From the NCBI GenBank assembly GCA_964384255.1, contig CAYLKH010000001.1, forward strand, positions 1-64,000: a stretch of DNA of 64,000 nt, given 5' to 3'. Within the stretch, counting starts at the first letter, position 1. Each line of letters opens with the position of its first letter. Below are positions 49,005 to 57,426 of this stretch, in pieces. Source of the DNA: SIG469 sp964384255. Its GTDB lineage: Bacteria > Bacillota > Clostridia > Oscillospirales > Oscillospiraceae. Under the pieces are notes generated by a model. It saw only the letters and a list, made by a program, of their open reading frames with translations. It was not told the origin of the DNA and ran no database searches. The translations under genes were made by a program, and so were the position numbers.

Positions 49005-50360
49005 TTATTCGGCGGCTTTGGTTTCGGCCAGAGCCTTTTTCTTCCAGCCGCCTGTGGTAAGGCGGATGATGTACATAAGGGTGCCTACGGCAAAGTCGAG
49101 GCCCATGCATATGTAAATGGTCTTTCTGCCTACAGAAGGCCAGCCGGCCATCCAGTAAGCCAGGACTATGCGCATGGCCAGAGTGGCGAAGGTGATGATG
49201 GTGCAGGTGGTAACGTCGCCTGCGCCCTGGAGCAGACCGCGGCTGGTGAACAGGACCATCATAAGGACCAGAACACTGGCCATGAATTTCAGGTATTCAA
49301 CACCGAAGGCAAGACTGTCGCCGGAGCAGCCGAACATGGCGGTCAGCGGGCCGGCAAAGATAATAAGCACGGTGCCGAGAGCGATACACAGGGAACATCC
49401 CATGACCAGACAGGCGAAATAACCCTTCCACACCCGCTTCATCTGGCCTGCGCCGATATTCTGGCCCACATAGGTGGAAATACCTGAGGCGAAGGAGATG
49501 CCAGGCATGATGGCGAAGGATTCGACCTTGGACGCGGCGGCAACACCGGCCATGGTAGCTGAGCCGAAGCTGTTGATAAGGCGCTGAATAGCCAGAGAAC
49601 CGGCAGAGGAGATTATGGTTTGCAGCATGACGGGTATGCCGAATTTGAGGATCATGCCGCACTGGCTGCTGTCGAAGGACAGGTCTTTAAGCTTCAGATC
49701 CAGCAGGGGATGCTTTTTGTGGATGTAGATAAGGCAGGTAATGGCGGATATGGCCTGAGAAAGCACCGTGCCGATGGCAACGCCCGCCACATCCCAATGG
49801 AAAACGATAACGAACACCAGGTCGAATATTACGTTGGCAATAGACGAGATGAGCAGAAACAGCATCGTCGCGCCGGAATCGCCCAAAGCCCGAAGCTCGG
49901 CGGCAAAGGCGTTGTAAGCAAACTGGAAAACCATGCCGATGAAGTAGATGCGCATATAGGTCATGGAATAGTGGAGAATATCTTCCGGCACACCCAGAAC
50001 ACGGGTCAGCACTATGGACGCGGTGGCTTCGCCAACGATGGTTATGGCAAGACCAAGACCCAGCATGAGTATGAGCATGGTGGATATACAGCGCCGCACC
50101 GCCTCGCGGTTGCCTGCGCCATAAAGCTGGGCAATGACGATACCGCAGCCGGTGGACAGGCCGGTGGCTATGGCCAGCAGCACGTTGGAATAGCTGGTGG
50201 CCGAGTTCATAGCGCCCAGGGCGGTTTCGCTGACAAAGTTGCCCACAACGATGCCGTCAACGGTGGTATACAGCAGCTGGAGCAGCATACCGCCCAAAAT
50301 GGGCAGGGAAAACAGCAATATGTGCTTCCAGGGTGACCCCTGAGTCATGTTTTTTTCCAT
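49005..50360 (-). CDS. MATE-family antiporter (copy 2)
   Basis: 451 residues, about 12 helices. Opens with LLFSLPILGGMLLQLLYTTVDGIVVGNFV and carries YGAGNREAVRR in the first half and VGQNIGAGQMKRV in the second, as is typical for the NorM/DinF-type MATE branch. GGAGAG precedes the ATG. Drug or metabolite export; substrate unknown. Adjacent to copy 3 on the same strand, separated by three hairpins. Confidence 0.92.
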   Translation of the reverse strand: MEKNMTQGSPWKHILLFSLPILGGMLLQLLYTTVDGIVVGNFVSETALGAMNSATSYSNVLLAIATGLSTGCGIVIAQLYGAGNREAVRRCISTMLILMLGLGLAITIVGEATASIVLTRVLGVPEDILHYSMTYMRIYFIGMVFQFAYNAFAAELRALGDSGATMLFLLISSIANVIFDLVFVIVFHWDVAGVAIGTVLSQAISAITCLIYIHKKHPLLDLKLKDLSFDSSQCGMILKFGIPVMLQTIISSAGSLAIQRLINSFGSATMAGVAAASKVESFAIMPGISFASGISTYVGQNIGAGQMKRVWKGYFACLVMGCSLCIALGTVLIIFAGPLTAMFGCSGDSLAFGVEYLKFMASVLVLMMVLFTSRGLLQGAGDVTTCTIITFATLAMRIVLAYWMAGWPSVGRKTIYICMGLDFAVGTLMYIIRLTTGGWKKKALAETKAAE

Positions 50361-50429
50361 TTTCTTCTCTCCGTAATTGTTTTTTATTACATAGTATCAT
50401 AGGGGCAGAAAAAAGGTCAAGCAAAGGTT

Positions 50430-50498
50430 GCACAACTTGTATACAAAGGCCCGATGGCCTTTGTATACAAGTTGTGCGGAACGAACTGAAGTTCGTTC
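50430..50498. other. Two stacked hairpins between MATE genes
   Basis: A perfect 22-bp stem (50430-50451 / 50456-50477, core TTGTATACAAAGGCC, loop CGAT) and a second GAACGAACT / AGTTCGTTC (50479-50498). With the P3 hairpin they make three consecutive stems in 109 nt. Confidence 0.8.
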
Positions 50499-50499
50499 G

Positions 50500-50538
50500 A
50501 GCGTGTCAAAATAGTCTGTTGGACTATTTTGACACGCT
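50500..50538. repeat. 35-nt hairpin repeat, copy P3
   Basis: AGCGTGTCAAAATAGTC / GACTATTTTGACACGCT, 17-bp arms. Read on the minus strand it gives Ser-Val-Ser-Lys-stop, the end of MATE copy 3. Confidence 0.85.
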
Positions 50539-51885
50539 GACGTTGTTTACCTGCTTTTTCCAGCGGCCGCTGAAATAGTATACCACCATGACAACGGTGG
50601 ATACTGCCGAGGATATGGGAGCGGCCAGACCAAGACCCAGAAGGCCGCCGCCCATGGCGATGGCAAAAACGTAGCTGGCGGGGACCCGGATAAATACCGA
50701 CGAACACAGGCTGACCATGGATGGGAACAGGGTCCTGCCGGTGCCGAGGGCGAAGTTGATAAATGCGTTAAACACCGCAACGGCCAGATAGTCGAAACAG
50801 AAGGTCCGCAGATAAAGCACCGACGACGCGATAAGCTCCGGGTCGGAGGTAAAGATGGACGAAAGCTGGGCCGAAAACAGCTGGACAACGGTGAACAGAA
50901 CGATGTTTATGCCAAGCCCCATGGCAAGACCTGTCCACATGGTTTTGACCGCCCGGTCCGGTTTGCCCGCGCCAAAGTTCTGGGCGCACATGGCCGTTAT
51001 GGCGTTGCCCAGAGATATGACCGGCAGGATCGCAAAGCTGGTTATGCGCCCGCCGATGGCTGAGGCTGCCGACCCCATGACCCCCAGCTGGTTTGCAACT
51101 ATCAGGATAACGGTGAAGGACAGGGAGGTTATTACGTTCTGGACCGTGGTGGGTATGCTTATGGTCAGCAGCGTTTTCAGAGTTTCTCCATGGATGCGGA
51201 AGGAAGAAGGTTTGAAATCAAAAACAAAATCCGCCCGCTTGAGATATATCACGCAAAGCACAACGCTCAATGCCTGGGATATAATGGTGGCGCCCGCTGC
51301 ACCGGCGGCTCCCATACCCATAACCGCTACCGCTATCAGGTCGAGAACGATGTTGGTTATGCTGGCGATAATGATGAAGATAAAGGGGTGGCGGCTGTCG
51401 CCCATGCCCCGGAACACCGCGCTGAAAATATTGTATCCAAAAATGAAAACGAATCCCGAAGCGCATACCCGGAGATAGCTTTTCGCTTCGCTCAGGGCTT
51501 CGGCCGGGGTGTTGATAAGGTCGAAGATCCGGTCCATAAAGATGTGGACAACGAATGTGAAGATCAGCGCCGCGATGAACAGAAACGTTATCAGGGTACC
51601 CACCGTCTTTTTGATGGCGTCTCTGTTGCCGGAACCCAGCTGCCGGCCAATTAGGACGGTGGCCCCGGTGCAGAAGCCGACGGCGCAGTTGGTCACAAGG
51701 TTGACTATGTTGCCTGCGTTGTTGACACCCGAAAGGCTGTATGTGCCGGCAAACTGGCCCACGATAATAAGGTCCACAGCGCTGTACAGATTCTGTATCA
51801 TCGTGCTGACAATAAGGGGCAGAGCAAAGCTGATAAGCAGCCGCGGCACACTGCCCTCGGACAGGTTGCGTTCAAAATTTGCCAT
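50524..51885 (-). CDS. MATE-family antiporter (copy 3)
   Basis: 453 residues, about 12 helices. VSTMIQNLYSAVDLIIVGQFAG, IGRQLGSGNRDAIKK and the second-half SAIGGRITSFAILP / CAQNFGAGKPDRA mark the family. GGGAGG precedes ATG. The last four residues and TAG stop are read from the P3 hairpin repeat. Export of organic cations or secondary metabolites, by family. Confidence 0.92.
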   Translation of the reverse strand: MANFERNLSEGSVPRLLISFALPLIVSTMIQNLYSAVDLIIVGQFAGTYSLSGVNNAGNIVNLVTNCAVGFCTGATVLIGRQLGSGNRDAIKKTVGTLITFLFIAALIFTFVVHIFMDRIFDLINTPAEALSEAKSYLRVCASGFVFIFGYNIFSAVFRGMGDSRHPFIFIIIASITNIVLDLIAVAVMGMGAAGAAGATIISQALSVVLCVIYLKRADFVFDFKPSSFRIHGETLKTLLTISIPTTVQNVITSLSFTVILIVANQLGVMGSAASAIGGRITSFAILPVISLGNAITAMCAQNFGAGKPDRAVKTMWTGLAMGLGINIVLFTVVQLFSAQLSSIFTSDPELIASSVLYLRTFCFDYLAVAVFNAFINFALGTGRTLFPSMVSLCSSVFIRVPASYVFAIAMGGGLLGLGLAAPISSAVSTVVMVVYYFSGRWKKQVNNVSVSK

Positions 51886-51991
51886 ATGGGTCCTCCCGTA
51901 GATTTATTGATATTATCATATCATAATAATCTGGCCATTACCAGTTGTTTTTTTTGCCCTCAGCCGGGGCCTATGCAAACAGCCCGGTTCG

Positions 51992-52000
51992 TGATATACT
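51992..52000 (+). promoter_or_regulatory. Extended -10 promoter of the CoA-transferase gene
   Basis: TGATATACT (TGnTATACT) with no clear -35; 31 nt before the start codon. Confidence 0.55.
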
Positions 52001-52031
52001 GTTGGTAATAATATTCGGGAGATGACGCGTT

Positions 52032-53546
52032 ATGCCAGAATATGTCACCCTTCAGCAGGCGGCCGGACTCATAAGCTCCGGCGATATGGTCGGGATAAAT
52101 GCCTTCCTGGCTCTGGCCAATCCTGCCCAGCTTATTGAAGCCATTGGCCGCCGCTTTGAACAGACGGGAGAACCCCGGGACCTTTCCATCTATTGTACCA
52201 CCGGCTTCGGCGGGTGGGCTCCGGATTCCCCCGTCGAGCTGCCTGTCAGGGCGGGAGCGGTGAAAAAGCTGATACTCAGCCATTATGCCACCATGCCGGA
52301 TTCTGCCCGGATGGTGCTGAACAACGAGATAGAAGGCTATAATCTGCCTCTGGGGGTCATGAGCCATATGGTGCGGGCCGCCGCAGCCGGTCAGCCATAT
52401 TATATTACAAAGGTGGGGTGCAACCTGTTTGTGGACCCCGCCATAGGCGGCAGCAGGCTGAACAGCCGTTCAAAGGACGATTGGGTGTCCGATATCGAAA
52501 TCGACGGCCAGCGGTTTCTCCGCTACAAAACTCCCCGGTTTGACGTGGTGCTGATAAAAGGCTCCAGCGCCGACAGGTTTGGCAACATAAGCTTTGAAAA
52601 CGAACCCACGACCCTTGATGCCCTGGCCACAGCTCAGGCGGCCAGAGCCAACGGGGGCAAGGTAATAGTCCAGGTGGCCCGCCAGGTGGAGGAAAAGCAC
52701 CGCCCCTGGAACGTAATAATCCCCGGTGCGCTGGTAGACTATATTTGCATCTGCCCCGATCAGACTCAGGTATATGGCATAGACGGATACGACCCGTCGT
52801 TTTCCGGGGACCAGTTCATTGAGCCGGAAGAAATAGCAGGCTGGCTCCGCCAGCAGGCTGACAGCGGTGACGACACCGCCAGAAACCTGATCTCCCGGCG
52901 GGGAGTGAAGGAGCTGCGGCCCGGTCAGCTGGTAAACGTGGGGATAGGTATCCCCGAGGGCGTGTCCCGTGAGGCTGCCCGGACCGGGCTGATATCCCGG
53001 CTTACCATGACCGTAGAGTCCGGCGGCATGGGGGGTATGCCCACCTCCGGCAGGACCTTTGGCTCGACCGTTGGCGCCCAGAGCATATTCAGCACAGCCC
53101 AGATGTTTGACTTTTACGACGGCGGAAGCCTGGACATATGCTTTATCGGCGCGCTGGAGGTCGATAAGGAAGGAAACGTTAACGGCCATTACAGCCCCAA
53201 CAAGCTGGCGGGTATTGGCGGATTTGCCAATATTACCCAAAACGCCAAAAAGGTGGTTTTCTGCTGCACCTTTTCCGCCGGAGGACTCCAGGTCCGGGAG
53301 GACAGCGGCCGGGTGACCGTGGTCAGCGAAGGCAGGTACCAGAAGTTTGTAAACAGGGTCAGCGCGGTCAGCTTTTCGGCGGCTAATGCCCATCGCCAGG
53401 GCCAGGAGGTTTTGTATATCACCGAGCGCTGCGTGTTCCGTCTGGGCAGCAGCGGCCTGGAGCTGGTGGAGGCAGCCCCCGGCATCGACATCCAAAGGGA
53501 TATCCTTTCCCGGCTTCCTTTCGACGTAAAGATATGTATGGACTGA
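52032..53546 (+). CDS. Acyl-CoA:carboxylate CoA-transferase (propionate CoA-transferase-like)
   Basis: 504 residues, fused alpha-beta family I CoA-transferase. The catalytic Glu is E329 in MTVESGGMGGMP; GSSADRFGN and CICPDQTQV correspond to the CoA-binding part. Such enzymes move CoA between short-chain acids (acetate, propionate, lactate, butyrate) in fermentation. It is a single-gene unit with its own promoter and terminator. The exact acid pair cannot be given. The GGGAG ribosome site is 10 nt before ATG. Confidence 0.92.
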   Translation: MPEYVTLQQAAGLISSGDMVGINAFLALANPAQLIEAIGRRFEQTGEPRDLSIYCTTGFGGWAPDSPVELPVRAGAVKKLILSHYATMPDSARMVLNNEIEGYNLPLGVMSHMVRAAAAGQPYYITKVGCNLFVDPAIGGSRLNSRSKDDWVSDIEIDGQRFLRYKTPRFDVVLIKGSSADRFGNISFENEPTTLDALATAQAARANGGKVIVQVARQVEEKHRPWNVIIPGALVDYICICPDQTQVYGIDGYDPSFSGDQFIEPEEIAGWLRQQADSGDDTARNLISRRGVKELRPGQLVNVGIGIPEGVSREAARTGLISRLTMTVESGGMGGMPTSGRTFGSTVGAQSIFSTAQMFDFYDGGSLDICFIGALEVDKEGNVNGHYSPNKLAGIGGFANITQNAKKVVFCCTFSAGGLQVREDSGRVTVVSEGRYQKFVNRVSAVSFSAANAHRQGQEVLYITERCVFRLGSSGLELVEAAPGIDIQRDILSRLPFDVKICMD

Positions 53547-53551
53547 ATAAT

Positions 53552-53598
53552 AAAAACCGGCTGTGGTTGAGCTGATGCTCAGTCACAGCCGGTTTTTT
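53552..53598. terminator. Bidirectional terminator after the CoA-transferase
   Basis: AAAAACCGGCTGTG / CACAGCCGGTTTTT with a nested TGAGC / GCTCA stem; T-runs both ways, abutting the convergent MATE stop. Confidence 0.88.
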
Positions 53599-54980
53599 TA
53601 TTCTCCCTGGCGGGTCAGGTTTTTCAGCCATTTATACCGGTTGCATACGATGAAGTTGGGTATGCATTTCAAAACCTGGTCAAGCTTCAAAATGCAAAAT
53701 ACTGCCACAGGCGGCGCATTGAAAATAAAGGCCGCGGCAGCCGCGCCGGGGATGGTGAACAGCCACATAAACAGGTTGTCGATTATGGCCTGATATTTGG
53801 GGTTTCCGCCGCCGGCTATAATGCCGCCCTCCACAGGATATTCATAGCAGGAGCCTATTGAGCTGACGCTCAGCACCACAAGAAAATCCATAGCCATCAG
53901 CTTGGCTTCCTCTGACACGGAATAGAACGAAACTATTGCCTCGCGGCAAAGGAACATGGCCGCTCCGGAAACAAGCCCGATACACAGAAAGATGAATTGC
54001 AGCGTCCGGGAATAGGGGCGAACATCCTCCATCCGGCCTTCGCCTACGGTTTTGCCGATAGTGACCGATGAAGCGCTGGCGCAGGACATGCCTACCACAA
54101 CAAAAATCTGAAAAATGACCGAAGCGATGCTGTTGGCGGCAATGACCGTTGCATTAAGGTGGCCCAGTATCGCGGTCTGCGCTCCCTGAGAAACGCCCCA
54201 CAGGGCGCCGGACACCATGACCGGCAGCGCAGCAGAAGCAAAGTCCTTCAGGTATCCAAAATCGATACCGAAAATATGGCGGAGCCTGAGCTTAAGCTTT
54301 TTGTCAATAAAAAGGACGTAGATAAGGATTATGGCCAGCTCTACTATCCGGCTGGTAAGGGTGGCTATGGCCGCGCCCCTTATGCCCAGCTGCGGGAAAC
54401 CGAAGTTGCCATAGATCAGGCAATAGTTAAGGCAGACGTTGATAAATATGGTGGACACCGACATGACCGTTCCGATAAAGGCTGTTTCAACGCTTTGGAG
54501 AGAATACATCAGGGTATTGGCTACGGCAAAAACGATGTAGGTCCAGCACATGATCTCCAGATATTTAACAGCTTCGGCAATGACCGCCTCGTCGGCGGTG
54601 AAAAGCCCAACCACCGCTTCGGGAGCCAGCCGGGTGACCAGCAGAAAGATCAGGCCGATGACCAGGGCGAATTTAATGCCTACGGAGACGATGCGGCGGA
54701 TAGGCTCGACCTGGCGCTTGCCCCAGTATTGGCTGCCCAAAACCGAAACCCCCAGACCGATTCCGTGGACCACCGACTGTAGAACAAACTGGATCTGGTT
54801 TACCAGAGTGGCTCCGGACAGAGCCAGCTCGGTATAGCGCCCAAGCATGATGTTGTCTGCCAGATTAACGGTCAGAGATGCCAGCTGCTGGAGGGATATT
54901 ACCAGCAGCAGGGGAAAAAAGGTTTTATATAGCCGCCTGTCCCGGGAAAAGAAGGGGCTTTCTGCAACTTGTGATACCAT
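53598..54980 (-). CDS. MATE-family antiporter (copy 4)
   Basis: 460 residues, about 12 helices. QQLASLTVNLADNIMLGRY and SQYWGKRQVEPIRR mark a different subgroup from the other copies. The mid-protein MSCASASSVTIGKTVGEGRMEDV is the second-half motif. ATG 54980 is chosen over the GTG at 54989 because AAAGG has proper spacing. It is transcribed divergently from copy 5 and shares its regulatory region. Confidence 0.91.
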   Translation of the reverse strand: MVSQVAESPFFSRDRRLYKTFFPLLLVISLQQLASLTVNLADNIMLGRYTELALSGATLVNQIQFVLQSVVHGIGLGVSVLGSQYWGKRQVEPIRRIVSVGIKFALVIGLIFLLVTRLAPEAVVGLFTADEAVIAEAVKYLEIMCWTYIVFAVANTLMYSLQSVETAFIGTVMSVSTIFINVCLNYCLIYGNFGFPQLGIRGAAIATLTSRIVELAIILIYVLFIDKKLKLRLRHIFGIDFGYLKDFASAALPVMVSGALWGVSQGAQTAILGHLNATVIAANSIASVIFQIFVVVGMSCASASSVTIGKTVGEGRMEDVRPYSRTLQFIFLCIGLVSGAAMFLCREAIVSFYSVSEEAKLMAMDFLVVLSVSSIGSCYEYPVEGGIIAGGGNPKYQAIIDNLFMWLFTIPGAAAAAFIFNAPPVAVFCILKLDQVLKCIPNFIVCNRYKWLKNLTRQGE

Positions 54981-55035
54981 GGTGTTCACCTTTCAGATTG
55001 TACTCGTTTTGCCGATCTCTGCGGCAAGCCGGTTG

Positions 55036-55064
55036 ATTTTATCATTTATGTCAGCTATCGTCAA
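55036..55064 (-). promoter_or_regulatory. Promoter of MATE copy 4
   Basis: Minus strand TTGACG (55059-55064), 17-nt spacer, TAAAAT (55036-55041). Confidence 0.7.
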
Positions 55065-55080
55065 GGCTTTGTGAACCCTA

Positions 55081-55109
55081 TTGACTTAAGCTTAAGTATG
55101 CGTTATCAT
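55081..55109 (+). promoter_or_regulatory. Promoter and 14-bp palindromic operator of MATE copy 5
   Basis: TTGACT (55081-55086), 17-nt spacer, TATCAT (55104-55109). ACTTAAGCTTAAGT (55084-55097) is a perfect palindrome covering the -35 and spacer, the layout of a repressor site. It also lies 17 nt upstream of the minus-strand promoter of copy 4. Confidence 0.68.
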
Positions 55110-55160
55110 TAACATATTAATAATTAGTACACTAAACTTTATGTATGCAAGGAAGGAATC

Positions 55161-56525
55161 ATGAAAAAAGAGAATAACATTATCCAGGACCTTACCTCGG
55201 GGAGCGTGACCAGGCTGCTTCTCGTATTCGCGTTCCCGATGCTGATGTCAAACCTGCTGCAAACGGTTTATAACATGGTCGATATGATAGTTATTGGCCA
55301 GTTTGTGGGCAGTGTCGGACTGTCGGCGGTATCTATCGGCGCCGATGTGCTTCACTTTCTGACCTTTGTGGGCATGGGCTTTGCCAATGCCGGTCAGGTC
55401 GTGCTGTCCCAGAATATCGGCGCAGGCAACAAAGACCGTATCCGGGGGACCATAGGCACCATGTTCACCCTGATACTGGGCGTGTCCATCGTTATCAGCG
55501 TGGCCTGCCTGTTCTTTATCGACCCTATTCTGGAAGCCATGAACACTCCTCAGGAGGCGTTTGAGTATGCCCGGCAGTATGGCATAACCTGTATGGCGGG
55601 CCTGTTCTTCATTTATGGCTACAATATGGTCAGCGCTATCCTCCGGGGCATGGGCGACTCAAAGCACCCATTTATCATCATCGCCGTGGCGGCTGTTATC
55701 AACCTGGTGCTCGACCTGCTGTTTGTTGCCGGTTTTGGGATGGGTCCCTTTGGCGCTGCCCTGGCTACCGTCATCGGTCAGGCAGTGAGCTTTATCTGGG
55801 CGGTCATCTTCCTTTACAGAAACCGGGAATCCTTTGGATTTGACTTCAAGCCCAGAAGCTTTATCCCCGACAGGGACGTTCTGCCGGGCTATGTAAAGCT
55901 GGCTCTGCCCATGTGCCTCCAATCCGCAGCTATCCATTTTTCGATGCTGTTTGTCAATTCCTATATCAATTCTTATGGCGTTGTGGCCTCTGCCGTTACC
56001 GGCATCGGCAACAAGCTGGGTTCCATCACCGCCGTGGTCACCAACGCTCTGTCCACCGCCGGAAGCTCCATGGTGGGCCAGAATCTGGGCGCGGGAAAGT
56101 ACCACCGGGTCCCCAGGATCATCGGCGTGTCCATGGTGGCGGATCTGGCCTTTGCAGCCATATTGTCTGCCCTGACCATATTCTTCCCCAGAGCCATTTT
56201 TGGCATCTTCAATTCCGACCCCGAGGTTTTGGAAATGGCGATGACCTATATCCCCGTGGCTGTGCTGCTGTATCTGGGATTCGCCCTCAGGTCGCCCTTC
56301 TTCGCCCTTATTAACGGCTCCGGCAACGCAAAGCTTAACCTTTGCGTCGGACTGCTGGACGGCGTGGTTTGCCGTATCGGTCTGGCGATACTGCTGGGCG
56401 TTACCCTTGGAATGGGTATCAACGGCTTCTGGTATGGAAACGCCCTTGCGGGATATATGCCCTTTGTTATCGGCGGCGTGTTTTACGCCAGCGGAAAATG
56501 GAAAAAAGCAAAGGCTGTTGATTAA
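55161..56525 (+). CDS. MATE-family antiporter (copy 5)
   Basis: 454 residues, about 12 helices, close to copies 1 and 3 in pattern: MLMSNLLQTVYNMVDMIVIGQFVG, SQNIGAGNKDRIRG and SMVGQNLGAGKYHRV. AAGGA precedes the ATG. It is controlled by the palindrome-bearing promoter and ended by a strong terminator and a P4 hairpin. Substrate unknown. Confidence 0.92.
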   Translation: MKKENNIIQDLTSGSVTRLLLVFAFPMLMSNLLQTVYNMVDMIVIGQFVGSVGLSAVSIGADVLHFLTFVGMGFANAGQVVLSQNIGAGNKDRIRGTIGTMFTLILGVSIVISVACLFFIDPILEAMNTPQEAFEYARQYGITCMAGLFFIYGYNMVSAILRGMGDSKHPFIIIAVAAVINLVLDLLFVAGFGMGPFGAALATVIGQAVSFIWAVIFLYRNRESFGFDFKPRSFIPDRDVLPGYVKLALPMCLQSAAIHFSMLFVNSYINSYGVVASAVTGIGNKLGSITAVVTNALSTAGSSMVGQNLGAGKYHRVPRIIGVSMVADLAFAAILSALTIFFPRAIFGIFNSDPEVLEMAMTYIPVAVLLYLGFALRSPFFALINGSGNAKLNLCVGLLDGVVCRIGLAILLGVTLGMGINGFWYGNALAGYMPFVIGGVFYASGKWKKAKAVD

Positions 56526-56526
56526 T

Positions 56527-56562
56527 AAAAATCGCCGCGACAAATCGTCGCGGCGATTTTTA
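56527..56562 (+). terminator. Terminator of MATE copy 5
   Basis: AAAAATCGCCGCGAC / GTCGCGGCGATTTTT, loop AAATC; T-run both ways. Confidence 0.9.
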
Positions 56563-56565
56563 TCC

Positions 56566-56600
56566 CGTGTCAAAATAGTCCATCGGACTATTTTGACACG
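56566..56600. repeat. 35-nt hairpin repeat, copy P4
   Basis: Perfect CGTGTCAAAATAGTCC / GGACTATTTTGACACG, loop ATC, directly after a terminator and 21 nt before the GntR stop. Confidence 0.85.
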
Positions 56601-56620
56601 CTTTAAACACGATAAAAAAA

Positions 56621-57403
56621 CTAATCGAAGCTGCGGGAGAACACGACTCCGTCCTTTTGCATAAGCACGTCCAGCCGGACCCGGTCGCCCCGAATAACGG
56701 AGCGGGTGAATTCAAAGACCTCGCCCCCTTCGGTGGCGCAGCGACGCTGATGGTAAAAGCCGAAATTGCAGCGCCTGCACTGCAAAAGCTCCACATCCTC
56801 CCGGCTCAGGCGGATGACCTCGTAGGTGTCTTCGGCAGTCCCCGGGACAATGCCTGCGTCAAACAGCAGAGAATACATGGAGTTTTCCTCGACCTGTTCT
56901 CTGGTCAGCCCGGGATAGATGTATTCCGGGTAATAGGATGTCTCCAGCATCAGGGGTTCGCCGTTGACCCGGCGGATACGGGTAAATTTATAAACCTTTA
57001 TGTCCGCCCGGGCCAGCTCCAGCTTACCGGCAATATCCAGCGCGGGGGTTATGAGTTCAAAGGAAATCAGGGTGGAAGAGGGGGTCTTGCCCATGGCCGT
57101 TACCTCGGAGGTGAAGGACCATATGTTTTCCACCCTTCGGGTCAGAGCAGGCTCGGCCACAAAGGTCCCCCGTCCTCTTTTTCGGACAATAAGACCTTCT
57201 TCCTCCAGCGCGCCCATAGCCCGACGGACAGTGGAACGGCTTATGCCAAAAAATTCAATCATTTCCGCCTCGGATGGCAAAAGGTCGCCTGCTGCCAGCA
57301 GACCGGAGGAGATGCTGCGCTTGATTACGTTAATAAGCTGGGAATACAGGGGGATGTTCCCGTCGTCGGTCAGACGGGTTTTGAAGATCGGGTTTAACTC
57401 CAT
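56621..57403 (-). CDS. GntR-family (HutC/UTRA) transcription regulator
   Basis: 260 residues. The N-terminal winged helix-turn-helix has PLYSQLINVIKRSI and PSEAEMIEFFGISRSTVRRAMGALEEEGL (about 20-75); the C-terminal UTRA ligand domain (about 90-255) has RIRRVNGEPLMLETSYYP. It would bind a small molecule, often a sugar or amino-acid derivative, to relieve repression. GGAGG is 5 nt before ATG. It lies downstream of the BTAD regulator with a 23-nt gap. HutC-type proteins favour GTnTAnAC dyads, so it need not be the regulator of tctBAC. Confidence 0.94.
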   Translation of the reverse strand: MELNPIFKTRLTDDGNIPLYSQLINVIKRSISSGLLAAGDLLPSEAEMIEFFGISRSTVRRAMGALEEEGLIVRKRGRGTFVAEPALTRRVENIWSFTSEVTAMGKTPSSTLISFELITPALDIAGKLELARADIKVYKFTRIRRVNGEPLMLETSYYPEYIYPGLTREQVEENSMYSLLFDAGIVPGTAEDTYEVIRLSREDVELLQCRRCNFGFYHQRRCATEGGEVFEFTRSVIRGDRVRLDVLMQKDGVVFSRSFD

Positions 57404-57426
57404 GGATACCTCCGGAATGTGCTGAC

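Noticed and set aside
49005..56525. Genomic island or prophage in the MATE region
   Set aside because: No integrase, tRNA target, phage gene or clear composition shift.
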